Positions 52,603 through 64,000 of a stretch of DNA of 64,000 nucleotides are shown piece by piece. The stretch lies in the NCBI GenBank assembly GCA_029582265.1, contig CM055830.1:28402538-28466537 (forward strand). The letters run 5' to 3'. The stretch comes from Zoroaster sp. YZ-2022. Taxonomy: Eukaryota > Echinodermata > Asteroidea > Forcipulatida > Zoroasteridae. Each line of letters starts with the position of its first letter. The stretch's first letter is position 1. A program made the translations under genes and the position numbers. The notes beneath the pieces are model-generated. The model saw only the letters and a program-made list of their open reading frames with translations. It was not told where the DNA came from and made no database searches.

Positions 52603-53315
52603 TTATTTGATACCTGTGTTGATATTGAGGCCATATGGTTGAAGTTTTTTCAGTTGATGTATCCAGTGTGACTCCCTAAGTTTGCGATGTGTATCATTGC
52701 TAGTGCAGCCTTCAATTACAATGAGTTCAACATCATTAATGCTATGATTAGGGCTGTTAAAATGGATAGCCACAGGGTAGGTTGTTTTAGTTTTCACAGA
52801 GGAAACATGGTTGGCAAAGCGGAGACACAATTTGGTCTTTGTCTCCCCTATATATTGTATACCACATCTTTTACATGAGATTACATATATAACATTGGGT
52901 GTGTCACACTAGGATTTGGACCCTGTTGGACCCTGCGTTTGCTATGACCCCGGGATGCAAGGTGTTGCCTCAGTTCAGACGACCGTTTCCTGTATAAGGT
53001 ATCGGTGGAACAGATACGTCTTATACGGAGCGCTTGACTGTAGGCGATGGCCTCTTTGCAGTGCTTGGGGTGCCAGCTGTCAGAAAGGAGGTATTGATGA
53101 GTGTCAGTGGGTTTACAGTAGACATCAGTCGAGATGCCATGGGGGATTTATTGATGGTGACGTCTAGAAAGTTCACGCTATTGGGAGAGTAGTTAGCAGT
53201 GAACTTGATGGTGGCATGGAATGAATTAATGTAGTTGATGAATTCATCTTGCCTATCTAGGCCACCACACCAAATGCAGAATATATCGTCAATAAATCTC
53301 CACCATACTAGAGGA
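52603..53315 (-). pseudogene. Penelope-like element: RT end and GIY-YIG endonuclease (cut by gap)
   Basis: At the gap edge the minus strand reads VWWRFIDDIFCIW (RT motif with DD) and KFTANYSPNSVNFLDVTI. After a shift near 53100 comes YSQALRIRRICS, then a Cys-containing linker, then VIYVISCKRCGIQYIGET and NHVSSVKTKTTYPVAIHF, ending HWIHQLKKLQPYGLN at 52603. This is the Penelope order of RT followed by GIY-YIG nuclease. The N-terminal part lies in the N gap. The frameshift makes this copy non-functional as read. Confidence 0.85.
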
Positions 53316-53815
53316 NNNNNNNNNNNNNNNNNNNNNNNNNNNNNNNNNNNNNNNNNNNNNNNNNNNNNNNNNNNNNNNNNNNNNNNNNNNNNNNNNNNNN
53401 NNNNNNNNNNNNNNNNNNNNNNNNNNNNNNNNNNNNNNNNNNNNNNNNNNNNNNNNNNNNNNNNNNNNNNNNNNNNNNNNNNNNNNNNNNNNNNNNNNNN
53501 NNNNNNNNNNNNNNNNNNNNNNNNNNNNNNNNNNNNNNNNNNNNNNNNNNNNNNNNNNNNNNNNNNNNNNNNNNNNNNNNNNNNNNNNNNNNNNNNNNNN
53601 NNNNNNNNNNNNNNNNNNNNNNNNNNNNNNNNNNNNNNNNNNNNNNNNNNNNNNNNNNNNNNNNNNNNNNNNNNNNNNNNNNNNNNNNNNNNNNNNNNNN
53701 NNNNNNNNNNNNNNNNNNNNNNNNNNNNNNNNNNNNNNNNNNNNNNNNNNNNNNNNNNNNNNNNNNNNNNNNNNNNNNNNNNNNNNNNNNNNNNNNNNNN
53801 NNNNNNNNNNNNNNN
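53316..53815. other. Assembly gap (500 N)
   Basis: Exactly 500 N, a conventional gap of unknown size; it interrupts the Penelope-like element. Confidence 0.99.
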
Positions 53816-56800
53816 TGGGTAAACATTAAAACAATACAGTATGTTCATCGATGACTATTTTGAAATAAGTTTAACATTGTTTGTAGATTTCCTCAAGTTA
53901 TTTCCCAAAGTTATTTCCTCAACTTCTTATCAAATGTCAACATTTTGGATTACAACGTATGTGGACTAAAGTGAATGTTCTCTTCCTTGTGTGACCATTG
54001 ATCAACTGATATATTGCATGAAAATATTGGTTGAGTAAATTTTTCAAGTTTTCAAATCAGTTTACCTAAATTCATATCCGTATTCATACAGTTTTTCAAA
54101 ATATTCTTATTCGTGTTCGAATACTTTCCAATATATTCGACCCTCCGAGGTTTGCTGTCAGCATAATCTTAATACTCACTGAATAATGCTTATAACACAT
54201 CATATATTTTATGTGATAATGTACTGACCTTTGTACTTCATATAATAGCAAATATATCCCTCATCACTTGTTCAGAAAGTGCTCAGAGTGATGTTCAACA
54301 GCTTTACTAACCCTAAATGGTATTTTCTGTGCACAAAGACCATAATTGTGTACACTTATTTATAGCCGTTTCAATATGTAGGACTATTTATCAAAGTGTT
54401 TTGATACAGAAGAAACATTGTTAAATGCTCTCTGACCATGTACTTTTCTCTCTGATCAAATTTTATTGAATTAGGACTGTATACTGAATTTGCCCCAGTA
54501 AACACGAGCGTGCATTTGAATCGTTGAGTTAGCACACATATTTAGAGAAAGGCTGTATGATTATTATACCACACTTTATTTATGGAACCAAAATAGCTGA
54601 GAGCAAGGACCATGCATTTGTCAGATCATGGGCGATTCAGAGAAAACTAAAACTTATTGCAAAGAAAACTAACAAAACAGGACCTTCAAACTTATGTCTA
54701 AAGAACAAACTTTACAATCATGCAGGCTCTACGTGTGATTCAGAAAAGTACTTTTGCCATAATTATTAGCCTTGACCGATAGCGCACGCTTACCGGTACG
54801 GTACGTGATGTTGTTTTCTGCAATAAAGAATTGCCACTGTAATGCATTTGTAAATAGGTTCACAAAACGTTTTCAAATTCATGAAACGTGTAAACGAATC
54901 CTAACATTTAAAAAATGGAACCTTCCATTTTCACGATATTTTGCTGGTCTTTTTTTAGTGCGATATTATTATATCACGATTCCTAGGAAGTTCAACTGAT
55001 AACTTGTTTTTAATTTTAATACAACCAGAAATTTCGGAGGATGTTTTGTGCCAGGCTTATATTTTTTTTAAATCTGTACTATTTTTTTTCTAAATCCGTA
55101 TTGCTGTATCTTGGATTATTTTCCATACTAAATACGCGCCATTTAGTATGTTGATAACAATAATTGTTTTCACGTGTACACGGTCTGTGTCAGTATGTGT
55201 ACACGTCTGAAAATTAAACGGGAAATGCCAAGCCTATTCTAAACATACATTGTTGGACTTATTTGGACTTCACGGCTGTGAATTGTTGCTGAAAGTATGG
55301 GTACAGGACGGCATAAACATGTGGTCTTTGTTTTTATGACATACCGTAATACAAGCAATTTAATTATCAGTATAATATGCGTACTTTTAGAATTAACAGT
55401 GCATATATACAGATAGGTTAATATTTTAGCGAAAATAGAGGCAATTATTATTATTATTTTTCGTAAAGAGGATTTACGGGCCGCATTAAGACAATCATCG
55501 GGCCGCGTGCAGCCCGCAGGTGGACCACCCCTTCGTAAAATTCTGCAACCAAATAGTTCCGACGCGCTTTAATAAAGGCTTTTGTGATATATTATTTTGT
55601 TTTTAAGATCTTATACATGTTGTAAATAATAGTAAGCAAGGGCGCATCAACGGTTGCATTTTCTTTTGTATAGTACAGTCTGAATGTGGGTAGATTGGAT
55701 TGGAATTTTAACTAATTATAACGAAATCATGCCTCAATGCCAGAGAGATCACAAGGACAACTGACCAGGTACACACTTACGGTATATGCTTAAAGGAAAT
55801 TTGTCTAAAGCTAATTTTGGACAAATTGTGTGCAGGTTGTCCTCACAAATTAAATGTGACGTCATAAACGTCCCGTGCTATTGCGTTCACTGTAGTGGTA
55901 CAACATAGGCATATGTGCTGCATGAAACAATGTCACTGCTATTTAAAAAAATGATTACCTGTTTATAATATATTTAGCAACATAATTGTTTGCAGCTTTG
56001 TTTAACGTTTAACAATGGAAATATTCCTAAAACATGTATTGACATGAATTTCCATTTCATAGACCCTTTCTCAAAGGAAATTACTGCACCATATTTAATT
56101 ATATTTATACAAAACAAATTATTAGCACAATTCAATATTTAGATTGTAATGTCCTGATGAAATATATACTACATAAGTTATAGTACCCCACCAATTTCTT
56201 TAACAAGCTTTGTTTAACAGTAATTTAGTGCCCCAGTGAACAAATGACGAAACCCACTGGTCTAACTGTCTTTCCATCTCGAGATTCACCTGTATTTCAT
56301 TTGATTTAATAAACAATTCATCAAAAGAAGGGGGGGGGGAGAAACAAATAGAAATACGTTGTCTCATTTAGCTGAATTATTGATGATATAATCCTATAAA
56401 AGCAGTTTTAATAGCTATAAGTCAATTTCTAAGCAGTAACAGCGTTTATATTGCTTAATTTACAAGGTCTGGTTCGCTGGGTTTTGTTTTTTTGTCATCC
56501 ATAACAATTTAATAATGAAACAGACGTGCCAAGCATGTGTACATTTTGTTCTCTTAACACAATCCGATTTGAAGTGATATAAGTGGATGGTGATTAAAGC
56601 CAGTATATTAGAAAGTTAATTAAAAATTATTTGTTATGAGGGAAAGCTTTAGAGGAAAACAAATTGAGACCCAAAACATTTCGACAAACGGACATATATA
56701 ATAATTATATTGATAACGAACACAAGTCCGTTGTAGATTTAAAGCGGGGCAAATATTAATAGTTGATCTTTCGTCGATTTAGATGTTTTAATATTTGTTT

Positions 56801-59800
56801 AAATTTAGGACATGACCGCCGTACGGCAAAATGAAAACAAAAATAAATGCCAATGAGTTTTTCTTGGTGTGATAAAAACAATAAACTAAATAAAATAATT
56901 TGATATTTAGCGCACCAATAATATGCAAAAGCAAAATGAGTCCTTTAATAATTATGCACTTTTTGATATAAATGCGATGTTAACGAATGTCACTGGCGGC
57001 CATTTTGGTTTGTTGGTAGCCATCTTGGTTTTTGGCAGGTGATCGTTACTTTCTGTTACTTTCACAAGGTTCGACACAATATAGAAAGTGCCCTAAACTA
57101 AAATTTAAATGGACGAAGCCAGCATTTGTAAGTGACAATATGTTGTTTTTTTATCTGGTATCGGTGGCCTTTTTAAACATTTTTTTTTATTAAGCAGCAT
57201 TGGTGTGCCAGTCGTTTCCCTTACTTTTTAAATTGCAAATGATACAGCAGAAAAGAACATATTAATCTAGAAATGGCGGTCATCTTTGTTTTTAGCAGCC
57301 ATCTTGGTTGTTCAACGTTATTATATGACAACACAGTTTGCTTGACTTTACATTACGAGAAATTGGCCTTACATGTATATACACAACCAACAAGACAGAC
57401 ATAAAAAAATATGTTCTTGTTTTCTGTGATGGCCTTTTGCTATGTATAGGTGAGCCCGTTATTGTGGCGGCAATATTGGATGTTGGCCTCGGCACGAAAT
57501 GCTGAAATTTTCGCCAGAGCTCATCCCCACTCATTTTATTCACCACCCTTTAAACGTATAGAAACAACATTCAAAGGTTGGTCTCAACATGACCAATCAT
57601 TGACCCATAATTACACGTTTCTCCTCTACTATATATTGAGCAAGTTGTAATTTTTTTGTTATGGTGCATGCATCACCGTGGGAGGCAAAAACTATTTTTA
57701 CAAACCCATTATGTTACTTGATACATAATCAATTATGTTACTTGATCCACATCAATCAACTCGACACTTCAACTTCATTAGATTTTTTTTTCTGTTGGTG
57801 ATTTTGTGAATTTTTATAGGTTTTGTTCACTTGTAATTGTGACGAACACAAAAAAATATATGTTCATCAAATCAATTTAAGAAATACCGATTTGTTACTC
57901 AGTAGCTGCGGTTGGGTCATTTATAATATGATATAATTATAACATTGATGTAAAGTAAAATGTATGGTTAACAAGAAAACAAATAGGGGACTACTGGTGG
58001 ATAGACCCTTTTAGAACTAGAACTTCTCATTAAACCAGTTTAATGCCATACTACAAACAAGTTTCTTGAGTTGACGAAATATATTTTTAAGGCACTGCTG
58101 ACCATTGGTAACTATCTGTTAATTAATCCATACTTAAAAGAATCAAGAGAGATTTAACATTTGAAAGTTTCAGGTTTTTTCATTGTGTCATTAATGAGAA
58201 ATTAGCAATAACAAACGCAATCACCAACTTCACATTAAGTACAATTTAGATTATAATTGAGTAATTTTGTAATCAGGTATTTACTAAAGATGTACACTGC
58301 CTGAAAGTCTGATATTTAGTAGTTTAGTATATGTTTAACCCATATTAGACCATGGGATGAACTTAAAAATGAGACCTATTTTTTTAATTTCGTGATCCCC
58401 ATCACAGGACCACATGAAATTTGGAACATAAGAGTTTCAATGGTGCTGAATCTAATTATGATTGTTGCCAAGTCGTAAAATTGCACATTTTAAAGATATT
58501 AATTATTATTACTTTAATAATTATTAATCCTATGAGGGGGGTGGGGGCGCACAATATGCCCCTAAGTGTATTCTTTTGCATTTGTTTAATTAAAAAAACA
58601 ATTTTTAAGACATGTGATGGGTATTTGTCAAATTATCATATCATATGCATTATGGGAATTCAAAATGGCCACCACAGCCGATTTTGTCTTTTTATTCTGC
58701 AATGTTGGGGTAAAACGTATTGAGTTTTCTCAATGAAAGCTTCTTACTGTTCATGCCAAGGAAGGATATAAAAATGTCACTTCATCCTCAGAAATGCATT
58801 CCAGGCCCCAAAAAGCTGACATCCATGTTGATTTTCAAATGACAAAAACGTATATTATTGTTTTTTCGCCTCAAATTGGGGAAATAATGGATCACAGCAC
58901 CCCAACAATGACCCCAGGGAAATCCAATGATATTTTTATTTTTATTTGCCAAGCTTTATGAAATTTTGCCAAAGAATACAGCAAATATTACAGAAACACG
59001 CTTTTTGGGCAAAAACACTTAAACACACCTTCTAGTGGTGACTTTTGGAAATTATTTTTATGTCGCCATGTAGGTTTTGCTGGAAGGAACATTCTTGCCA
59101 AGTTTTATGAAAATCGGCCGATGACTTTGGAACATACAGAGGGGTGCTTTATGAAACCCCCCCCCCCCCCCGCCAAATAAAAAATGCCTGGTCCTGATCT
59201 ATCATCTAGGTAAATTAATAAAATGCAAAGTCTTTATTATAAGTTATTATAAGATTTATTTACAGCAAATCCATCTGAATGATATTCTAAAACATAAAAA
59301 AGTTTGATTTTACATTTTGAATGGTCGGCGTTGTAATATTCCCAGTTTTGTCTTTATAAACATGCATGCAGCAAAAACTGGGCTGAATTTCAAACGATGC
59401 CGCCATGTTTGCTTGTATTTACCACACGTTATTTTCGGAATATATGAACGAGGCTGATCAACACGGAATTTCATTGGTAGATTCTGGGTCTCGACGATGA
59501 CGTAATGCGTATATTTCAGAGCTTTCTAATCACGAAATTGTCGTCAAATTCAAATAGATTTAGAGATAATGTGCAACTTATATGACAAGCAACATAGTGT
59601 TTTGACATTTTTATATTTATTTCGTCAATTATACATCCAAATTTCGTGGTTCAAAAGAGGGTATCATGGTTTGAAACAATTTCAGTGTTCATCCCATGGT
59701 CTATATTATTTGGTATTGAAGTATTGACAATAGCTATGAAGCGACCGCCGTATTGCCAGCATCCTGATTGACCTATGATATACACAGGTCCACTCATGCG

Positions 59801-61465
59801 TCCCACCTCGGGCTGTACCCATGAACGACTGTGGTACATGAAGGGTTCTTCAAAATTAATTTGATTCAATTTCCTGTACCTCAAGCAAATGACCAGCAGC
59901 TATGGGTTGACCCAATTTAAAGGGAAGGTTTACCGCACTGGAAATGTTGGCATTCTGATTGTATTGTATTCATTCTAACGTATAATTTAGGAAAACGTAC
60001 TCTTTCCAAAACTCATCATTAAAATGTTTTGAAAAAAAAAGCAACAACCAACCTCGGGGCCTCGTAAATACAAATTAAATCCACCCAGCATTTAGCCACT
60101 TTTTATTTGTTTATTTATTTATTTATTTATTGCTATGCAGGTGATATGTATGACACCAAAACATATACCCGGCAATTTCACCAAACTCGTGCTCCCATGA
60201 GAGTGAAGTACATGATACATGTATACACGGTTACTGGAACCAGACCAAATTTTCCATACACAAAAATATAGTGGCAAAGAGTGGCCTCACAAATCGAGAA
60301 AACGTTGACACCTCTTTGTGAAAAGTCGTTTAAAACACAGCGCGGATAATTCCAATCGCCGGATCCAGCAATGTTTGCTGCAATTGAACATCGTTTCATA
60401 GCACAAAATACGGATAATATATCGAGAAACGGTGTAGCTGTCGCTGTGGACCTTTTTAAAAGTGGTTTGTCTTTCACTCACTGTGACTAGATCCATTTGA
60501 ATTGTCAAAAGTGTTTAACCTTTTGATAAAATGTATTTATAGTCCGTGTTTCAACACTGGTGACAGTAATAAAACTGTCACTGTGATTGTGTCAAACTAT
60601 GAATCAAGCGAAACATACCATTACTAGTTCATGGGTAAGGGCAAAATCAAATAGTTTAAACTTTGTGTGGATATCTTCGAAATATGAAAAAAAAGTAAGT
60701 ACTGACCATAATTTGTTTTTGTTCCAAATATTACTCTGCAACAGCCTTTCTTAATTTGTGTATTAAGAAATAAATAAATAAATATAAAATTATATTTACA
60801 AATTAAAAAAAACACGTTGCTGCCAAATTGAGTAGTAACAATTGTTTTTAAGTCGTTCGAACGAGATAATAAATCGACTTAGTATGTCGTTCGAACGACT
60901 TAAATATTTTTACCCTAAGATGAGTACTATGCTGAAAAAAATATGTTGTCTCCCTTGATGTGCCTTTAACGAGTCACTCTAACAGGCTGGTAACAACTTT
61001 AAGTGGCACTCACTAATTTCAAAGAAAACTTGGACATGCCGTCATGGTATCGTTAATTTATTCTCCCTGACAGCTTTCAGCGAAACAACTCTAGACAACT
61101 TTACATTTCGTTGACTTGCTGATAAATTCTTGATTGGTGTTAAATTTCAATGGAAACAGGGTGACATTTACTGGCCAAGGTAGTCATCTTTTAGAGTTGT
61201 TTTTCGTATATAAAACCAACAGTGATAAACACGGATAAGCGAGGTGCTAATTTCTTTGATTACAGATGGAGACAAAAGGCAATCACATGGCAAAGGTTTA
61301 TATGTATGTTCCGCCGCTAAATCCTTGATAGTCGCCCGGTGGCGCGGTATGAAGGGTATTATATACCGACAAGCTTGCATGATTTGCGATTTGGAGACAA
61401 ATTGCTTTGCGATCAAACACCACACACTGTAACTTAACAGTTCACAGATTTGGTAATTTCCTAAT
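53816..61465. other. No supported gene; scattered low-copy repeats
   Basis: AT-rich. Visible items: hAT-like fragment with GGGCCGC...GCAGCCCGCAGG at about 55475-55545, poly-G at 56330, poly-C at 59157, (TTTA)n near 60101-60131, TTAAAGGGAAGG near 59920. Minus-strand frames at 59651-59884 and 60178-60508 were examined as GPCR extracellular exons and not accepted. Confidence 0.35.
60849..60902. repeat. Short fold-back with TAAGTCGTTCGAACGA arms
   Basis: 16-bp inverted arms at 60849-60864 and 60887-60902 around a 22-base spacer; each arm also contains the palindrome TCGTTCGAACGA. Confidence 0.75.
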
Positions 61466-62493
61466 GGTGCCCTCACACCATAGCGATCACCAGTTGCGTA
61501 TGGTTGCGAATAAAAAATAGTGGTCATAAGTTCCGAACGCAACTCACACGTCAACTAATAGGTTTTATAGGTTTGAAGTACGCAACAAGCACGCAGGTGA
61601 TCGCAGACACACGCAGAGTAAGTTCAGAAATTTTGAACATGTTCAATAATTCTCTGCGAATGCCTGCGATCAATTTATACGCAACAGGGACGCTACGCAC
61701 GAAACACGATCGCAACACGATCGCAACAGGTACGCAACTCATAAGTTATGAACGCAGGTGATCGCAGGTCCAAATTTGAGGTATCTGGCCAGGTTTTGGT
61801 AGCGTACATGTTGCGAATGTGTTGCGTACCTGTTGCGATCATGTTGCGATTGTGTTGCGTGCCTGTTGCAATCCTGTTGCGTGTAGCGTACCCCAACCTA
61901 TTGTGCGTATTCCCAGCGTATCCCCAACCTATGCCCCTGCGTATCCAACCTATTAGTTGCGTGTGAGTTGCGTGTTAGTTGCGTACTACATGCGTGTTGA
62001 GAAATGGTATAAATAGTGGGCCTTTTCTAGATCGGTGTCAGTTGTTGGTGGACCTCCGAGGTGACAACATGGAGCTACCTGTTGCTGTTATTGGACATCA
62101 GTTTAATCTGGTCAATTTAGCACTCCAACACATACAGAATAGGTTTTTATCACGTGACCGATATTCGCAACTAGCACGCAACTAGCACGCAGGTCCAACG
62201 CAACTTGTAAGTTTTGAACGCAACTCAAACGCAACTCGTAAGTTCTGCACGCAACTCACACGCAACTCGCACGCAACTCGTACGCAGGTGATCGCAGATA
62301 TTGGGGGATCATAAGTTCAGTTCGCAACCCACACGCAACCCACACGCAACCCACACGCAACTCACACGCAACCCATAGGTTGAATAGGTTAGAAATTGAC
62401 AAAATTGTTGATTTGGGTTGCGTTTGGTGCGTATAAAAAAATTTTTTACACGCAACTCATAGGTTTCAGCATACGCTATGGTGTGAGGGCACC
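61466..62493. mobile_element. 1,028-bp inverted-repeat element full of ACGCAACTC words
   Basis: Ends GGTGCCCTCACACCATAGCG and its near-perfect inverse, flanked by AT (61464-61465, 62494-62495). The interior is degenerate GTTGCGTA and ACGCAACTCA words. No ORF. Same design as the elements at 27047 and 62532. Confidence 0.7.
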
Positions 62494-62531
62494 ATTAAAT
62501 TGAAATACTACCTGCCGCTGACAGTGTTGAT

Positions 62532-63269
62532 GGCCCTGTCACACTGTTGCGTATCGTACTAGCGTATGCCAGCGTATGAAAATTCTCACTCATACGCTGG
62601 TATACGGTGACATACGCTAGGGGTACGTTAGGCATAGGTTGTATACGTTTCAAGCACGGTGGCATACGGTGGCATACGCTGGCATACGCTGAGGCAGAAA
62701 TAAATGTTTAAGCATGCTTAAAAATTTTGTGCGTATGCGGACGTATGATTAATACGCTAAGCATACGCTAGCCATACGCTGAATACGCTAGAGGTACGAT
62801 ATAGGTACGTTACTCATAGGTCGAGTACGCTGGACATAAGTTGCCATACGTTGGCATGAAGGTGTACCGTACAGCTATCGTATTGATAGCGCATTGAAAG
62901 GCCGCCGATTATATAGGTACTTTGTCACGTGATAGGCGGATAGGCGGTACGCTGGGCATGCGCAGTTCATACGCTACTCATACGCTAGCCATACGCAGAG
63001 TACGCTGTCCATACGCTGGTCATACGCTGTTCATACGCTGACATACGCTGGTCGTACGCTGACATTTGCTGACATTCGCTGTCCATACGCTGTCCATACG
63101 CTGTCAATACGCTTGCCATACGCTACTCATACGCTACTCATAGGTTCAATACGGTAAGTATACGCACAATTCTGTATTTTCAAGGGCTTTTTGTGCGTAT
63201 GAAAATTATATTATGAATTTCCATACGCAACTCTTACGTTTCTCTCATACGCAACAGTGTGACAGGGCC
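62532..63269 (-). mobile_element. 738-bp inverted-repeat element full of CATACGC words (copy 2)
   Basis: An inverted copy of 27047-27791 with the same ends (GGCCCTGTCACACTGTTGCG) and flanking AT (62530-62531, 63270-63271). It lies 38 bp from the preceding element. Confidence 0.8.
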
Positions 63270-64000
63270 ATAAGGTACGATGACACCTAATGTCCATGGA
63301 TGAACAACTATTTTCGTCTGAAAAAATAAAATAAAATAAATAATAAATAAATTAATAAATTAATTAATTGATATTTATACATTTTTGTGTTTCTGTGACA
63401 TGTGAAAGCTGTGTGCAGACAGAAGCATATAAAATTCACACGACGGGAAACGTAGCCTTGACCAAGGCGCATCGGAACGGTTTGGTCGCATAATTTTGCC
63501 ACGCAGTCAGCGTACCGCATGTTGAAAAGCCGTTCCGTATATTTACTACGTATGCATGGATCGAGCTCAGACGTCCCATTTAAAAAATATATTTAAAATA
63601 TGTAGATGCATTTATAAAATTAATAAAAGTAGATAACAATAGAAATAAAGATTCAAATTTACATTCTAGTTGATCTAATGTAATTTTTGTAGATTTTTCG
63701 AGAGATTTTTGAACGAAAACAGTGACGTTGATGTGAAGAAAAAAGGGTCAACAAAAAAAGCGTTTTTTTTATATTTTTTTTATTTTTTTTTATTTTTTTA
63801 TTATTATTATTATTATTTTACATTTAACGATAGCCGGCAGAAACGACTTACATATGGATATGTAAGTTAACTATTCATCTTCCCTGGAAATGTGATAATA
63901 TGTCTTAATACTTTGCGAAACAGTCAAGAGCACCTTAAAAACTCCGGCATGTCCAAGCCTCTAAAACCATGTTAAAATCTACACAATTGAGTCATAATGC
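63270..64000. other. AT-rich noncoding sequence
   Basis: Low-complexity A/T tracts (63325-63365, 63760-63830). No gene seen. Confidence 0.4.

Noticed and set aside
53021..53848. Long frame spanning the gap
   Set aside because: Most of it is N; only the part below 53316 is real and is assigned to the Penelope-like element.
59651..59884. Minus-strand frame with SGCWQYGG as possible receptor ectodomain
   Set aside because: Only one Cys-Trp match; no flanking consensus or second cysteine pattern.
60178..60508. Minus-strand frame with DWNYPRC considered as a GPCR hormone-binding exon
   Set aside because: Cysteine spacing and the surrounding residues do not match the class B extracellular domain, and splice phases could not be tied to the TM1/2 exon.

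Overview
The window is eukaryotic nuclear DNA, most likely from a marine invertebrate. It is AT-rich, contains an intron-split class B1 GPCR gene, and carries many invertebrate-type transposons (Rex1-like and L2/CR1-like LINEs, Ty3/Gypsy, Penelope, Tc1, TTAA-type MITEs, tRNA SINEs). The repeat style would suit a deuterostome such as an echinoderm, hemichordate or amphioxus, but the species cannot be fixed from sequence alone. A 500-N gap sits at 53316-53815.

Region 1, 1 to about 14.3 kb, is most of an integrated Polinton/Maverick (adintovirus-like) element whose left end lies outside the window. It has a morphogenetic module (double jelly-roll major capsid protein, single jelly-roll penton-like protein, FtsK/HerA-type packaging ATPase), a retroviral-type integrase, a protein-primed family B DNA polymerase, and a dozen small lineage-specific proteins, several with membrane segments. 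Genes are tightly packed, with divergent starts and tail-to-tail ends only 2 bp apart, and many starts sit just downstream of a TATAATAAA-like motif. The major capsid and ATPase frames are open. Polymerase, integrase, penton-like and several accessory genes carry frameshifts or in-frame stops. The polymerase and the integrase have each lost a catalytic Asp to Gly, so the copy looks dead.

Region 2, 14.4 to 50.2 kb, is dominated by one host gene on the minus strand. Six consecutive exons encode TM1/2 to the C-terminal tail of a CRF-receptor-like (DH44-receptor-like) GPCR: 50114-50240, 33346-33499, 26565-26622, 25348-25494, 16898-17090 and 16389-16511. Splice signals and phases agree throughout. 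Its introns hold a Gypsy element in the same orientation, a truncated L2/CR1-like LINE, a Tc1 element with roughly 240-bp inverted repeats, an intact Rex1-like LINE, and several MITEs and SINEs.

Region 3, 50.2 to 64 kb, should be upstream intron or the gene's 5' part; no extracellular-domain exon was recognised. It holds tRNA-derived repeats among (AT)n tracts, a Penelope-like element with a GIY-YIG domain cut by the gap, and two large inverted-repeat elements packed with degenerate GCGTATG or ACGCAACTC words. One of these is an inverted copy of an element at 27 kb; all three appear flanked by AT dinucleotides.
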